64,000 bases of DNA from Caproiciproducens sp. NJN-50 (GTDB taxonomy: Bacteria > Bacillota > Clostridia > Oscillospirales > Acutalibacteraceae). The notes under the pieces were generated by a model. That model was not told where the DNA came from. It ran no database searches and saw nothing but the letters and a program-made list of their open reading frames with translations. Shown one piece after another: positions 1 through 8,449 of the stretch. The stretch covers positions 2,356,001 to 2,420,000 of the forward strand of contig NZ_CP035283.1 in assembly GCF_004103755.1 (NCBI RefSeq), written 5' to 3'. Positions within the stretch are counted from its first letter, which is position 1. Every line of letters starts with the position of its first letter. The position numbers and the translations under genes were made by a program.

Positions 1-1035
1 ACTGTCTTTAGAGGCCATCGCTTCAATTTCGTCCTTCGTCAGCATATTCTGATCTTCACAGTATCGAAACGCATAGTCGACAGGCCGCTGATCAACGCGG
101 TACGTCGATCCGGCAGACATGGTGGGGGTATAAAAAGCGGCGAAATACGCTCCGGCGATCAAAACCGTAAGGACCAGCATGCTGTTCACTGTCTGCCTGC
201 CCTGAAACTTCATCATGCTGCGGGAAATGATATGCCGGTACCTGTTCTTGCCGCTCCGCCACCCGCGAATGACGGTATGCAGCAGCACCATATAGAGGCC
301 GATGATCAACGGAAGATAGAAAATACTAAGCCATGCGGGAGGATAAGCCGAAAACAGCGCCTCGTAGAGACGCGGCACCAAGTACCCGCCAAGTCCGCCG
401 GCAAATAGGAACCCGATGCCGAGCGGCCCGAACCAAGGTTTCACATCGCGGATGGGTTCGGATTTGCGCTGTTCATTAACCACGTCCATGATGTCGGTGC
501 GGCGGACCAGCTTTGTTCCCATCAGAAACAGTGCCAGAATCGTGTACAGGGCAAACGCCGCGGTGAACAGGTACGCTTTCGGGTCAAAGGACAGCACCAT
601 TTCCTGGGTGTCCACAAGAAAAAGCCGAAAAAGCTGCCAGATACACCACGCAAGCGGAGCGCCTGAAATCGCCCCCGCCACGCAGGAGCCGACCGCCACA
701 GCCGCAAGCTCCCGGAAAAGCAGGCCGCGGATCTGTTTGCGGGAAGCTCCCAGAGCCATAAGAATTCCGGCTTCCCGTGATTTATACCGAAAGAAAAGGG
801 ACGATGCGTAAGCCGTGAAAACTCCGCAGCCAACGACGGCCAAGGCGAAAATCATCATGACCTGCTTGCGGGAATCCCCGCCCTCCGGCAGAATCGTGAG
901 GACGGTGGGAGAACGCATCATGCAAACGTAAGCCGTAATGAGCAGCACCGAAACGAAAATACATAAAACCAGCAGCGTATACTGCCTGCGATTTCGGCGG
1001 CGGAGCGCAGCGCTGACTTCCCGAAGGTTTCTCAT
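1..1035 (-). CDS. ABC transporter permease, FtsX/BceB type (3' end outside window)
   Basis: The reading frame is open from an ATG at 1035 to the left edge, so about 345 N-terminal residues are visible and the C-terminus lies outside. It begins with a short basic segment (LRRRNRRQYTLL) leading into a first membrane helix, then has the FtsX-type core: a helix, the cytoplasmic motif KSREAGILMALGASRKQI, and further helices. This arrangement is typical of membrane subunits of peptide-exporting or peptide-sensing ABC transporters (BceB/YxdM/MacB-like). Its ATG overlaps the stop of the ATPase gene by four bases (ATGA), so the two are translationally coupled. The substrate is not evident; peptide-antibiotic or bacteriocin export or resistance is inferred from the neighbouring two-component system. 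Confidence 0.85.
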   Translation of the reverse strand, partial: MRNLREVSAALRRRNRRQYTLLVLCIFVSVLLITAYVCMMRSPTVLTILPEGGDSRKQVMMIFALAVVGCGVFTAYASSLFFRYKSREAGILMALGASRKQIRGLLFRELAAVAVGSCVAGAISGAPLAWCIWQLFRLFLVDTQEMVLSFDPKAYLFTAAFALYTILALFLMGTKLVRRTDIMDVVNEQRKSEPIRDVKPWFGPLGIGFLFAGGLGGYLVPRLYEALFSAYPPAWLSIFYLPLIIGLYMVLLHTVIRGWRSGKNRYRHIISRSMMKFQGRQTVNSMLVLTVLIAGAYFAAFYTPTMSAGSTYRVDQRPVDYAFRYCEDQNMLTKDEIEAMASKDS

Positions 1036-1781
1036 GCCACTTCACCACTCATTTCCTTAATGGCGGCAAGCAGCGCGTCCTGAAAAGCGCCGCGTTCCAT
1101 CCCCCGTTTTTCCAACATGCTGTGAACAGCGCCGTCCTTCAGCATGATCACCCGGTCGCAGAAGGATGCGGCAAAGCTGTCGTGCGTTACCATGAAAATT
1201 GTGGCGGACAGTTTGTTCCGCGCTTCCTCAAAGGAGGAAATCACCGCCCTGCTGGACTTGGAATCCAGGTTTCCTGTAGGCTCATCCGCCAGAATCATCA
1301 GGGGTTCGTTCATAAGCGCCCGGGCCACAGCGGTCCGCTGTTTTTCACCGCCGGAGATCTCGGCGGGATATTTGTTTTTTATCGCGCCGATGCCGAAGAG
1401 CTCGCAGAGTTCGCCCCCGCGCCGTTCCATCGCCCGGCTGGTATCTCCGCCGATGATCTTGGGCAGCAGGATATTGTCCAGAACGCTCAATCCGTCCAGC
1501 AGCATAAAATCCTGAAAGACAAAACCGAGCTTTTGATTTCGCACTTTCGCAAGGGAATTCTCGTCCATATTTTTCAGTTCCTGTCCGCCCAGCGAAATCT
1601 GCCCGCCTTCAAAGGGGATGTAGCAGGAAATACAGTTGAGCAGCGTCGTTTTTCCGGAGCCGGAAGGCCCCATGACGGCGACAAATTCTCCCTGCGCCAC
1701 GGACAGGCTGACGCCTTTGAGAACCTCATAGGTCATCCTTCCGACCTTGTAGGATTTGCGCAGGCCTTTTACTTGCAGCAT
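1032..1781 (-). CDS. ABC transporter ATP-binding protein (peptide export/resistance type)
   Basis: The product is a 249-aa ATPase subunit. Walker A is GPSGSGKTT (about residues 38-46), the signature is ISGGEKQR, and Walker B is MILADEPTGNLDSKSS; the last is characteristic of the MacB/LolD/BceA family that pairs with FtsX-type permeases. The start at 1781 is chosen because AAAGGTGG lies just upstream; the open frame continues further upstream without a comparable ribosome site. The permease follows with an ATGA overlap. The gene is transcribed away from a LytTR/GHKL two-component system across a region with spaced repeats, so control by that system is likely. Family assignment is secure; the substrate is unknown. 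Confidence 0.9.
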   Translation of the reverse strand: MLQVKGLRKSYKVGRMTYEVLKGVSLSVAQGEFVAVMGPSGSGKTTLLNCISCYIPFEGGQISLGGQELKNMDENSLAKVRNQKLGFVFQDFMLLDGLSVLDNILLPKIIGGDTSRAMERRGGELCELFGIGAIKNKYPAEISGGEKQRTAVARALMNEPLMILADEPTGNLDSKSSRAVISSFEEARNKLSATIFMVTHDSFAASFCDRVIMLKDGAVHSMLEKRGMERGAFQDALLAAIKEMSGEVA

Positions 1782-1863
1782 AATAAAAACCACCTTTCCA
1801 TGGTTGAATCTTACCTCAGAAAAGTGGTTTCCGGTTTTGGACCTGTGATAAATGGTTCGTATT

Positions 1864-1922
1864 TTGTAAAGTCCCGCATTCGTCTGCTGAACTTGTAAAG
1901 TTTGGCCGCTGTGGTGTAAAGT
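1864..1922. promoter_or_regulatory. Spaced TGTAAAGT repeats, candidate LytTR operator
   Basis: The motif TGTAAAGT occurs three times (1865-1872, 1894-1901, 1915-1922). The last two are 21 bp apart, two helical turns, which is the usual spacing of half-sites for LytTR regulators; the first pair is 29 bp apart. They lie between the divergent exporter and a LytTR response regulator. The binding role is inferred. Confidence 0.5.
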
Positions 1923-1996
1923 TTTGCAGCTGTCTGTTTGACCATTTGTTTTTTTCATGCTGATTGTATGTTAAAATCGGTATGGGAGGCGACAGA

Positions 1997-2716
1997 ATGC
2001 TTCGAATTGGAATTTGTGACGACGAGAGCGGTGCGCGGGATGCGCTCCGCTTTTCAATAGAACATCTGCTTCGGGAAGAAGAAGGGAAAGTCTTTTATGA
2101 TTTTTCATCTGGCGAGGGTGTCATACAATGGCTTACGAAACACTCCGGCGAGCTGGATACCCTTTTTCTGGACGTGGAGCTGGGCGGAATATCCGGTATG
2201 GAAACGGCAAAGCAGATCAGGGAGCACGATACAAATCTTATGCTCGTATTCGTCACCGGATACTCCGACTTTGTATTTGACGGGTATGCTGTCGGCGCTA
2301 TGGACTACCTGGTAAAACCCGTGAAGGAAGACAAGCTCCGACTGGTGCTTGATCGCGCGCAGAAGCTGATGGAAAGCCGCAGGCCGCAGACGTTCACCGT
2401 GCAAAACGCGGAGGGCCTGTACCGCATTGCTAAAAAAGACATTCTCTACCTGTGCAGCGAAAGGCGTCTGGTCAAGGTTTTAACCGAGGCGAGGGAGTAT
2501 GCCTATTATGGCAAGCTGGATGACGCTCAGGCTACGCTTGGCTCAGGTTTCATCCGCATTCACCAGAGATATCTGGTCCGTGCCGGAGCGGTATCGGAAA
2601 TTGAAAAAAGCGGCGTCAGAATCGGCGATGCCCGGTTGCCGGTCAGCCGGGCATTCCGTCAAAGCGCGATGGCGGCGTTGGCAAAGGACATGATCGAAGG
2701 GGAAAGCCGAATATGA
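1997..2716 (+). CDS. LytTR-family response regulator
   Basis: The 239-aa product has an N-terminal receiver domain (CDDE acidic pocket near residues 7-10, phospho-acceptor D59 in LFLDVEL, conserved K in YLVKPVKE) and a C-terminal LytTR DNA-binding domain from about residue 130 (FTVQNAEGLYRIAKKDILYL, then FIRIHQRYLV). This is the AgrA/ComE/VirR architecture. The ATG at 1997 has GGGAGG seven bases upstream; the longer frame would need a TTG at 1964. It overlaps the sensor kinase gene by four bases. Together they form a two-component system facing the ABC exporter, which it probably controls through the repeats at 1864-1922. Confidence 0.88.
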   Translation: MLRIGICDDESGARDALRFSIEHLLREEEGKVFYDFSSGEGVIQWLTKHSGELDTLFLDVELGGISGMETAKQIREHDTNLMLVFVTGYSDFVFDGYAVGAMDYLVKPVKEDKLRLVLDRAQKLMESRRPQTFTVQNAEGLYRIAKKDILYLCSERRLVKVLTEAREYAYYGKLDDAQATLGSGFIRIHQRYLVRAGAVSEIEKSGVRIGDARLPVSRAFRQSAMAALAKDMIEGESRI

Positions 2717-3945
2717 GATACTGGTTTAACAGCCCCGTTATGATGACGGCGGGCTTTTTCAGCAGGTTCGTCACGGCGTCTCTGATTATGCGGATCGCGA
2801 TACTGTTTCTGCCTATCCGAAAGAAACGATGGGCGGAGCCAATCCTATATCTTGGCTGTCTGTTCTTTACCAGCATGGCTGTCTTTGTCGGAGATCCGGT
2901 CAACTTGCCCGGCGCGTTCCTGGGCTTCGGATGCGTCGTTTTTCTTTGCTGCGAGGGGAGCTGGCTGCAACGCCTCTCCATAGCACTGATTCTGTCCAGC
3001 ATTGGGTTTTCTCTCAACGCACTCGTGGACAGCATGTTTCTATTGTACAGCATCGATCTTCTCAAATGTTTTCTTTGGCTGACAGTTTATCTGGCGCTCA
3101 GACGCTTTGCACCAAAGCAGGAATACAACCTATCGACTCAATTATGGGCGCTTATAGATGTGCTGGCGCTGACGCCTCTGGCCGCCACATTTATCACCGT
3201 TCTTCTGGGAAATGAAGAGGGCGGAAGCGGAGAGCCGCGCGTTTACCTTCTGCTTCCGGTGGTCACGCTGACCTCCATCGGCCTCTTGTGGGCCGTCGTG
3301 GTGCTAGCCCGGCAGCAAAAGCTGGAGCAGGAAAAGAATTTTTATGAGATGAACCGTATGTACTATCGGAATCTGGAGCAGGAGCAGCTCCAAGTTCGGC
3401 GGCTCAGGCATGACTTGGCGAACCACCTTCAAACCATGTCGGCACTGCCGGAACCGGAACTGAGGGACTACCTGAACGGGCTGATCCATTCTCCGGTGAT
3501 GGAGCACACGCGAAAATTTTGTGAAAACCAGATTATCAACATTGTTTTGGCGTCCAAAGCCGCCATCATGGAGCAGCATCAAATCCGTTCAGAAGTGGAA
3601 GTGTCCGTGCCACAGGGAATCCAAATTCAGGACCCGGACCTGTGCGCGGTATTTGCGAACAGCCTTGACAACGCGATTGAGGCCTGTGATAAGCTGCCAG
3701 AAAGGCAAAGGCATATCTCAATAAAAGCGAGAACGGACAAAGGGCTGTTTGTTTTAAAGGTGCAAAATCCTTCCACTGAAAAGCCAGTTCTCGAAGCTGG
3801 CATTCCAATCACGACAAAGAAGGACCGACATTCCCATGGCTTCGGCCTTTCCAGCATCCGGGAGATCGCCATGCGGCACGGTGGGTCTATGGAAATAACA
3901 GAAGAGGAAGGCATGTTTACGCTTCTTGTATATTTCCCGTTCTAA
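2713..3945 (+). CDS. GHKL-type sensor histidine kinase (AgrC/VirS-like)
   Basis: The 410-aa product has about six N-terminal hydrophobic segments (residues 1-205), a short coiled linker, and a C-terminal kinase module. The phospho-acceptor lies in LRHDLANHLQ (H233), the N-box is NSLDNAIEAC, and the G-box is HGFGLSSIREIA. The polytopic sensor region without a large extracellular loop, plus a GHKL ATPase, matches peptide-pheromone or antimicrobial-peptide sensors partnered with LytTR regulators. Its start overlaps the regulator's stop (ATGA), so the pair is co-translated. The signal is unknown. Confidence 0.87.
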   Translation: MRYWFNSPVMMTAGFFSRFVTASLIMRIAILFLPIRKKRWAEPILYLGCLFFTSMAVFVGDPVNLPGAFLGFGCVVFLCCEGSWLQRLSIALILSSIGFSLNALVDSMFLLYSIDLLKCFLWLTVYLALRRFAPKQEYNLSTQLWALIDVLALTPLAATFITVLLGNEEGGSGEPRVYLLLPVVTLTSIGLLWAVVVLARQQKLEQEKNFYEMNRMYYRNLEQEQLQVRRLRHDLANHLQTMSALPEPELRDYLNGLIHSPVMEHTRKFCENQIINIVLASKAAIMEQHQIRSEVEVSVPQGIQIQDPDLCAVFANSLDNAIEACDKLPERQRHISIKARTDKGLFVLKVQNPSTEKPVLEAGIPITTKKDRHSHGFGLSSIREIAMRHGGSMEITEEEGMFTLLVYFPF

Positions 3946-4332
3946 TTCGAAAGGAAGGCCTTACAAAAGTTGTAACTACAGTCTGCCATCAGGCAAATCC
4001 TTATAATTGGTGTTAAATTCAGTTCTCAATATGATCTGCAAGTCCCGTTCCGTTACATATTTCTTGATTTAAAAGCTGCGGGCACAAGGTGCAGGATGTT
4101 TAGATAGTTGTTCGTGAAGAGTTCGGTCGCCCACAAAATTCACGGACAGGGACGGATTTTTCACGTAGGTGCCACAGAAGTAACCTGTCAACAAAATAAG
4201 GAGTGATCGCAACGGCGGAATTGATCTATTCGCGACAGAGATTCCTGCATCACTGATCTGGTTCTCACCGGCCGGATAAGCCCGACTAAGCTATGCATTA
4301 TAGGTATTTATCGAATTTGAATTAAATAATAT
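3946..4332. other. Intergenic region without a recognisable gene
   Basis: No convincing open frame with a ribosome site was found on either strand here. The right end becomes AT-rich and leads into the riboflavin promoter. Short imperfect dyads occur but nothing assignable. Confidence 0.5.
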
Positions 4333-4359
4333 TGATTTTTTTATCAACCGGCGTATAAT
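4333..4359 (+). promoter_or_regulatory. Probable promoter of the riboflavin operon
   Basis: TTGATT (4333-4338) and a perfect TATAAT (4354-4359) are separated by 15 bp, shorter than ideal. Transcription would start near 4366, about 20 bases before the riboswitch. The -10 box is clear; the -35 assignment is less so. Confidence 0.55.
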
Positions 4360-4387
4360 TAATTCAAACAACTGAATAATTTAAAAT

Positions 4388-4521
4388 GTCTTCAGGGCAG
4401 GGTGAAATTCCCGATCGGCGGTATAGTCCGCGAGCGCGTAAGCGCAGGACTTGACATTATGTTCAAGTCAGGATTTGGTGAAACTCCAAAACCGACAGTA
4501 AAGTCTGGATAGAAGAAGATG
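4388..4521 (+). promoter_or_regulatory. FMN riboswitch (RFN element)
   Basis: The conserved RFN core is visible: TCTTCAGGGCAGGGTGAAAT at the 5' side, CGGCGGT..AGTCCGCGAGCGC, a variable hairpin (GACTTGA..TCAAGTC), then GGTGAAACTCC, ACCGACAGT, AGTCTGGAT and GAAGAAGAT closing the basal P1 helix. This aptamer binds flavin mononucleotide and represses riboflavin genes when FMN is abundant. It sits directly upstream of ribD with an intrinsic terminator in between, as expected for transcriptional attenuation. Confidence 0.96.
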
Positions 4522-4634
4522 TGTTGAAATTGTGTTTGATGCCGAAGTAGTGTTCGACAACACTTTGCTATACCATCAAAGCCGAATTTATCGCGCTGGA
4601 TGGTTTTGTAGGCATTCCAATACACCTAAATTTT

Positions 4635-4679
4635 AACACCTGAAAGACATTTCCAATGTTTTCAGGTGTTAATTTTTTA
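4635..4679 (+). terminator. Riboswitch expression-platform terminator
   Basis: AACACCTGAAA (4635-4645) pairs with TTTCAGGTGTT (4660-4670) and is followed by AATTTTTTATTT. It lies between the FMN aptamer and ribD, so FMN binding probably favours this hairpin and stops transcription. Confidence 0.85.
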
Positions 4680-4696
4680 TTTTAGGGGTGTTGCGA

Positions 4697-5800
4697 TTGT
4701 CTGACGAAACTTACATGAAACTGGCGCTGGAATACGCACAAAAAGGCTGCGGCTGGGTTAACCCAAATCCGATGGTCGGAGCAGTTGTTGTAAAAGATGG
4801 CCGTGTGATCGGCACGGGATATCATCAGCGGTACGGAGAATTGCACGCGGAACGGAACGCGCTGGCCTCCTGCACGGAACCGCCGCGGAACGCGACGCTG
4901 TATGTGACCTTGGAACCGTGCTGCCATTACGGGAAAACACCGCCGTGTACGGAGGCAATTCTGGAAAGCGGCATCCGCCGCGTCGTGGTCGGTTCGGTCG
5001 ATCCGAATCCGCTGGTTGCCGGAAAAGGAATCCAGATTTTACGCCGGCACGGGATCGAAGTCTCCGAAGGCGTGTTATGTGAAGCCTGCACCGGGCTGAA
5101 CGAGGTGTTCTTCCACTTTATCCAGACTAAAACGCCTTACGTTGTGATGAAGTACGCCATGACGATGGACGGGAAAATTACCACACGGTCCGGCCGATCA
5201 AAGTGGATCACGGGCGAAACCGCCCGCAGGCGCGTACAGGAAGACCGGCATCGGTATACCGGCATCATGGCGGGTGTCGGCACGATCCTCGCGGATGACC
5301 CGCTTTTGACCTGCCGCCTGCCGGGCGGCAGGAATCCTGCTCGCATTATCTGCGATTCCCGGCTGCGGACACCGCTGAACGCGCGGGTTGTGCGGACGGC
5401 GGGAGAGGCTCCCACTATTCTTGCCACCTGCTCACGGGATGAGGCCCTTGCGCATTCCTACCGGGATGCCGGATGCGAAATCCTCACGCTTCCGTCGAAG
5501 GATGGGCATGTGGATCTGCGTGAGCTCATGGCCGCGTTGGGGGAAAAGAAAATTGACAGCGTTTTGCTGGAGGGCGGCGGCGCGCTGAACTGGTCGGCAC
5601 TGCAAAGCGGCATCGTCAACAAGGTACAGGCATACGTCGCTCCGAAGCTGTTCGGCGGCGCCGATGCGAAATCTCCGGTAGGAGGAATCGGCGTGGAAGA
5701 CCCGAAGAAGGCGTTCCGGCTTGCCTCGCCGCAGGTGACGCAGCTGGGAGAAGATATTCTGCTGGAAAGCGAGGTGCTCCCATGTTCACAGGAATCATAG
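4697..5800 (+). CDS. ribD: Bifunctional pyrimidine deaminase/reductase RibD
   Basis: RibD catalyses two consecutive steps of riboflavin synthesis: deamination of the pyrimidine made by GTP cyclohydrolase II, then NADPH-dependent reduction of its ribose. The N-terminal deaminase (about residues 1-145) has the zinc site LHAERNAL and TLEPCCHYGKTPPCTEAI. The C-terminal reductase begins near YVVMKYAMTMDGKI and includes SKWITGE and LLEGGG. A TTG at 4697 is preferred because AGGGGTG lies 6-8 bases upstream and the protein then begins SDETYM as is usual; a GTG at 4688 is possible but has no ribosome site. It overlaps ribE by 19 bases. Expression is under the upstream FMN riboswitch. Confidence 0.95.
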   Translation: MSDETYMKLALEYAQKGCGWVNPNPMVGAVVVKDGRVIGTGYHQRYGELHAERNALASCTEPPRNATLYVTLEPCCHYGKTPPCTEAILESGIRRVVVGSVDPNPLVAGKGIQILRRHGIEVSEGVLCEACTGLNEVFFHFIQTKTPYVVMKYAMTMDGKITTRSGRSKWITGETARRRVQEDRHRYTGIMAGVGTILADDPLLTCRLPGGRNPARIICDSRLRTPLNARVVRTAGEAPTILATCSRDEALAHSYRDAGCEILTLPSKDGHVDLRELMAALGEKKIDSVLLEGGGALNWSALQSGIVNKVQAYVAPKLFGGADAKSPVGGIGVEDPKKAFRLASPQVTQLGEDILLESEVLPCSQES

Positions 5801-6420
5801 AGGAAACGGGAATCATCCGTTCCATCAAAAGAGGCGGGCGCTCCGCCGTCCTGACCATCGGCGCGTCGGCGGTTCTGGAGGGTTTGAGGCTGGGCGACAG
5901 CGTCGCGGTCAGCGGCGTGTGCCTGACGGTCGTTTCCCTGTCGGAAGATTCCTTTTCCACCGACGTGATGCACGAAACCGCCGCGCGCTCCAACCTTTTG
6001 AATAGGAACGTCGGCGGCACGGTCAACCTCGAACGCGCCATGCCGCTGAACGGACGGTTCGGCGGGCATATCGTCACGGGGCACATCGACGGAGCCGGGG
6101 GCATCAGTAAGGTGCGGAAAGATGAAAACGCAATCTGGTTCACCATCCGGACTTCCCCCGGCATTCTGCGGTATGTGATCGACAAAGGGTCCATTGCCAT
6201 CGACGGCATCAGCCTGACCGTCGCGGGCGTAACAGAGAATGATTTCAGCGTATCCGTGATTCCGCACACGGCCCAAAATACCACGCTTGGGGAAAAGCGC
6301 GTCGGGGACACGGTGAATCTGGAAAACGACTGCATCGGAAAGTATGTGGAAAAGCTGCTCCGCACACCGGGAGGACAGAGCGGCATCTCAAAGGAATTCC
6401 TTGCCCGGTATGGATTTTAG
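5782..6420 (+). CDS. ribE: Riboflavin synthase, alpha chain
   Basis: The 212-aa enzyme dismutates two 6,7-dimethyl-8-ribityllumazine molecules into riboflavin and a pyrimidine. It opens with the diagnostic MFTGIIEETG and contains two homologous lumazine-binding barrels, each with the VSGVCLTV or IDGISLTV type motif, plus the GHIDG segment. Length is normal for the family. The start lies inside the end of ribD, indicating translational coupling, and ribBA follows after 11 bases. The homologue is named ribC or ribB in some species. Confidence 0.96.
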   Translation: MFTGIIEETGIIRSIKRGGRSAVLTIGASAVLEGLRLGDSVAVSGVCLTVVSLSEDSFSTDVMHETAARSNLLNRNVGGTVNLERAMPLNGRFGGHIVTGHIDGAGGISKVRKDENAIWFTIRTSPGILRYVIDKGSIAIDGISLTVAGVTENDFSVSVIPHTAQNTTLGEKRVGDTVNLENDCIGKYVEKLLRTPGGQSGISKEFLARYGF

Positions 6421-6431
6421 GAGGGATCGGC

Positions 6432-7631
6432 ATGTTTGCGTTCAGTACGATAGAAAAGGCGCTTGACGATTTGCGCCAGGGAAAAATCATCTTAGTAACG
6501 GATGATGAAAATCGGGAAAACGAAGGGGATCTGATCTGCGCCTCTGAATTCGCCACGACGGAAAACGTCAATTTTATGGCGGTGCACGGCAAAGGGCTGA
6601 TTTGTATGCCCATGAGCATTGCGCTCTGTCAAAAGCTCCGGTTTCCGCAGATGGTTTCCGACAATACCGACAATCATGAAACGGCGTTTACGGTTTCCGT
6701 CGACCATGTAAGCACCACAACGGGCATTTCCGCCGAAGAACGGGGCATCACGGCCCGCGCCTGTGTAAGCGGCAGCGCAAAGCCCGAGGATTTCCGCCGC
6801 CCCGGCCATATGTTTCCGCTGATGGCGAAACCGAACGGGACTCTGGAACGGAGCGGGCATACGGAGGCTACCGTGGACCTGCTGAGGCTTGCGGGCCTTA
6901 CGGAGTGCGGCCTGTGCTGTGAGGTCATGAGCGCAGACGGACGAATGATGCGGACACCCGGACTGATTCAGCTCGCCGGTCAATGGGGGCTGGCCTTTAT
7001 CACCATCAAGGACTTGCAGGACTACCGGAAAAAGCACGATAAGCTGGTCGAGCGTATCGCCGTTGCCAAGATGCCCACCCGGTACGGAAATTTCACCGCA
7101 TATGGATATGTCAACAAACTCAACGGGGAGCATCACGTCGCGCTGGTCAAGGGAGAAATCGGAGATGGGGGGAACCTGTTGTGCCGCGTCCATTCCGAAT
7201 GCCTGACCGGCGATGCGTTCGGCTCCCTCCGCTGCGACTGCGGACAGCAGTTCGCGTCCGCCATGACGCAGATCGAACGGGAGGGACGCGGTATTCTGCT
7301 CTACATGCGGCAGGAAGGCCGGGGCATCGGGCTGATCAATAAGCTCCGGGCCTATGAATTGCAGGATCAGGGCATGGACACGCTGGAAGCGAACAAGGCG
7401 CTTGGCTTTGCGGGCGATTTGCGGGAATATTTCATCGGCGCACAGATTCTCCGGGATTTGGGAGCCAAAACGCTGCGGCTTTTGACCAATAATCCCGACA
7501 AGGTGTATCAGCTTGCCGATTACGGCATGGAGATTGTAGAGCGGGTCCCAATCCAAATGGACGCCACCCCCTACGACCTGTTTTATCTAAAAACAAAGCA
7601 GTCCAAGATGGGACATATTCTCAATTATTGA
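6432..7631 (+). CDS. ribBA: DHBP synthase / GTP cyclohydrolase II fusion RibBA
   Basis: The 399-aa bifunctional enzyme feeds both branches of riboflavin synthesis. The N-terminal half is 3,4-dihydroxy-2-butanone-4-phosphate synthase, with DDENRENEGDL, HTEATVDL and related metal/substrate motifs; it makes the four-carbon unit from ribulose 5-phosphate. The C-terminal half (from about residue 205) is GTP cyclohydrolase II, with the zinc-binding cysteines in RVHSECLTGDAFGSLRCDCG and the RQEGRGIGL loop. A GGAGGGAT site precedes the ATG. Both active sites look complete. Confidence 0.96.
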   Translation: MFAFSTIEKALDDLRQGKIILVTDDENRENEGDLICASEFATTENVNFMAVHGKGLICMPMSIALCQKLRFPQMVSDNTDNHETAFTVSVDHVSTTTGISAEERGITARACVSGSAKPEDFRRPGHMFPLMAKPNGTLERSGHTEATVDLLRLAGLTECGLCCEVMSADGRMMRTPGLIQLAGQWGLAFITIKDLQDYRKKHDKLVERIAVAKMPTRYGNFTAYGYVNKLNGEHHVALVKGEIGDGGNLLCRVHSECLTGDAFGSLRCDCGQQFASAMTQIEREGRGILLYMRQEGRGIGLINKLRAYELQDQGMDTLEANKALGFAGDLREYFIGAQILRDLGAKTLRLLTNNPDKVYQLADYGMEIVERVPIQMDATPYDLFYLKTKQSKMGHILNY

Positions 7632-7644
7632 AGGAGTTTTTACA

Positions 7645-8112
7645 ATGAATATTTTCGAAGGAAAACTGGTGTCCAAAGAGATCCGGATCGGCATTGTAGC
7701 CGCCCGCTTCAATGAATTTATCACCTCGAAATTACTGTCCGGCGCATTGGATGGCCTGAAGCGCCACGACGTATCGGAGGACAGCATCGATGTTGCATGG
7801 GTCCCCGGCGCGTTTGAAATTCCGCTGATCGCGTCAAAAATGGCGAAAAGCGGAAAATATGACGCGGTGATCTGCCTCGGCGCTGTGATCCGCGGAAGCA
7901 CAAGCCATTACGACTATGTTTGTAACGAGGTATCCAAAGGCATTGCACAGACGGCGCTTGCCAGCGGAGTTCCGGTGATGTTCGGCGTACTTACGACGGA
8001 AAATATTGAGCAAGCCATCGAGCGCGCCGGGACCAAGGCAGGCAACAAGGGCTTTGACTGTGCGGAAGGCGCGATTGAGATGGTCAATCTGATCCATACG
8101 ATAGAAAAATAG
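7645..8112 (+). CDS. ribH: 6,7-dimethyl-8-ribityllumazine synthase
   Basis: The 155-aa lumazine synthase condenses the pyrimidine and the butanone phosphate. Recognisable features are the N-terminal MNIFEGKL, ARFNEFIT, the PGAFEIPL loop, GAVIRGSTSHYDYV containing the catalytic His region, and GVLTTENIEQAIERAG. It has the length and ending usual for the icosahedral enzyme. It is the last gene of the operon, 13 bases after ribBA with an AAGGAG site, and is followed by a terminator. Confidence 0.96.
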   Translation: MNIFEGKLVSKEIRIGIVAARFNEFITSKLLSGALDGLKRHDVSEDSIDVAWVPGAFEIPLIASKMAKSGKYDAVICLGAVIRGSTSHYDYVCNEVSKGIAQTALASGVPVMFGVLTTENIEQAIERAGTKAGNKGFDCAEGAIEMVNLIHTIEK

Positions 8113-8449
8113 CCTTATTCCGTACTAATGTTGCCAACTGCTTAAATAAGAAAAAGATAAGCCCGCCAAATAAAAAAGCAAGGGTTCGGCGGGACATTCC
8201 TTATGTCTCATTTGATACGAATCCTCCAAGCTCGCGGGTTTGGGGGATTTTTTATGCCAATAATACCACTAGAGGAAATAGCCTCAAGAATTATGTCAAA
8301 TTATGAACCGGATAAACGATTGCGGTCCGATATAAAAATCTTAGTTTAACAACGAAATTTTTGTCGGAATTTTCTCGAAGCAATACAGTAATTATTTAAT
8401 TGTGATATTATGTTCTCAAGAGTAATTATTATTGTTGGGAATGATAATA
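8113..8449. other. Intergenic: rib terminator then AT-rich agr upstream region
   Basis: Besides the terminator at 8221-8253 there is a CCGCC/GGCGG dyad (8163-8192). From about 8260 the composition turns sharply AT-rich and stays so through the agr locus. No gene is seen. Confidence 0.5.
8221..8253 (+). terminator. Terminator of the riboflavin operon
   Basis: ATCCTCCAA pairs with TTGGGGGAT (one G-T pair) around a ten-base loop and is followed by a run of T. It lies about 110 bases after ribH and before the AT-rich agr region. Confidence 0.8.
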
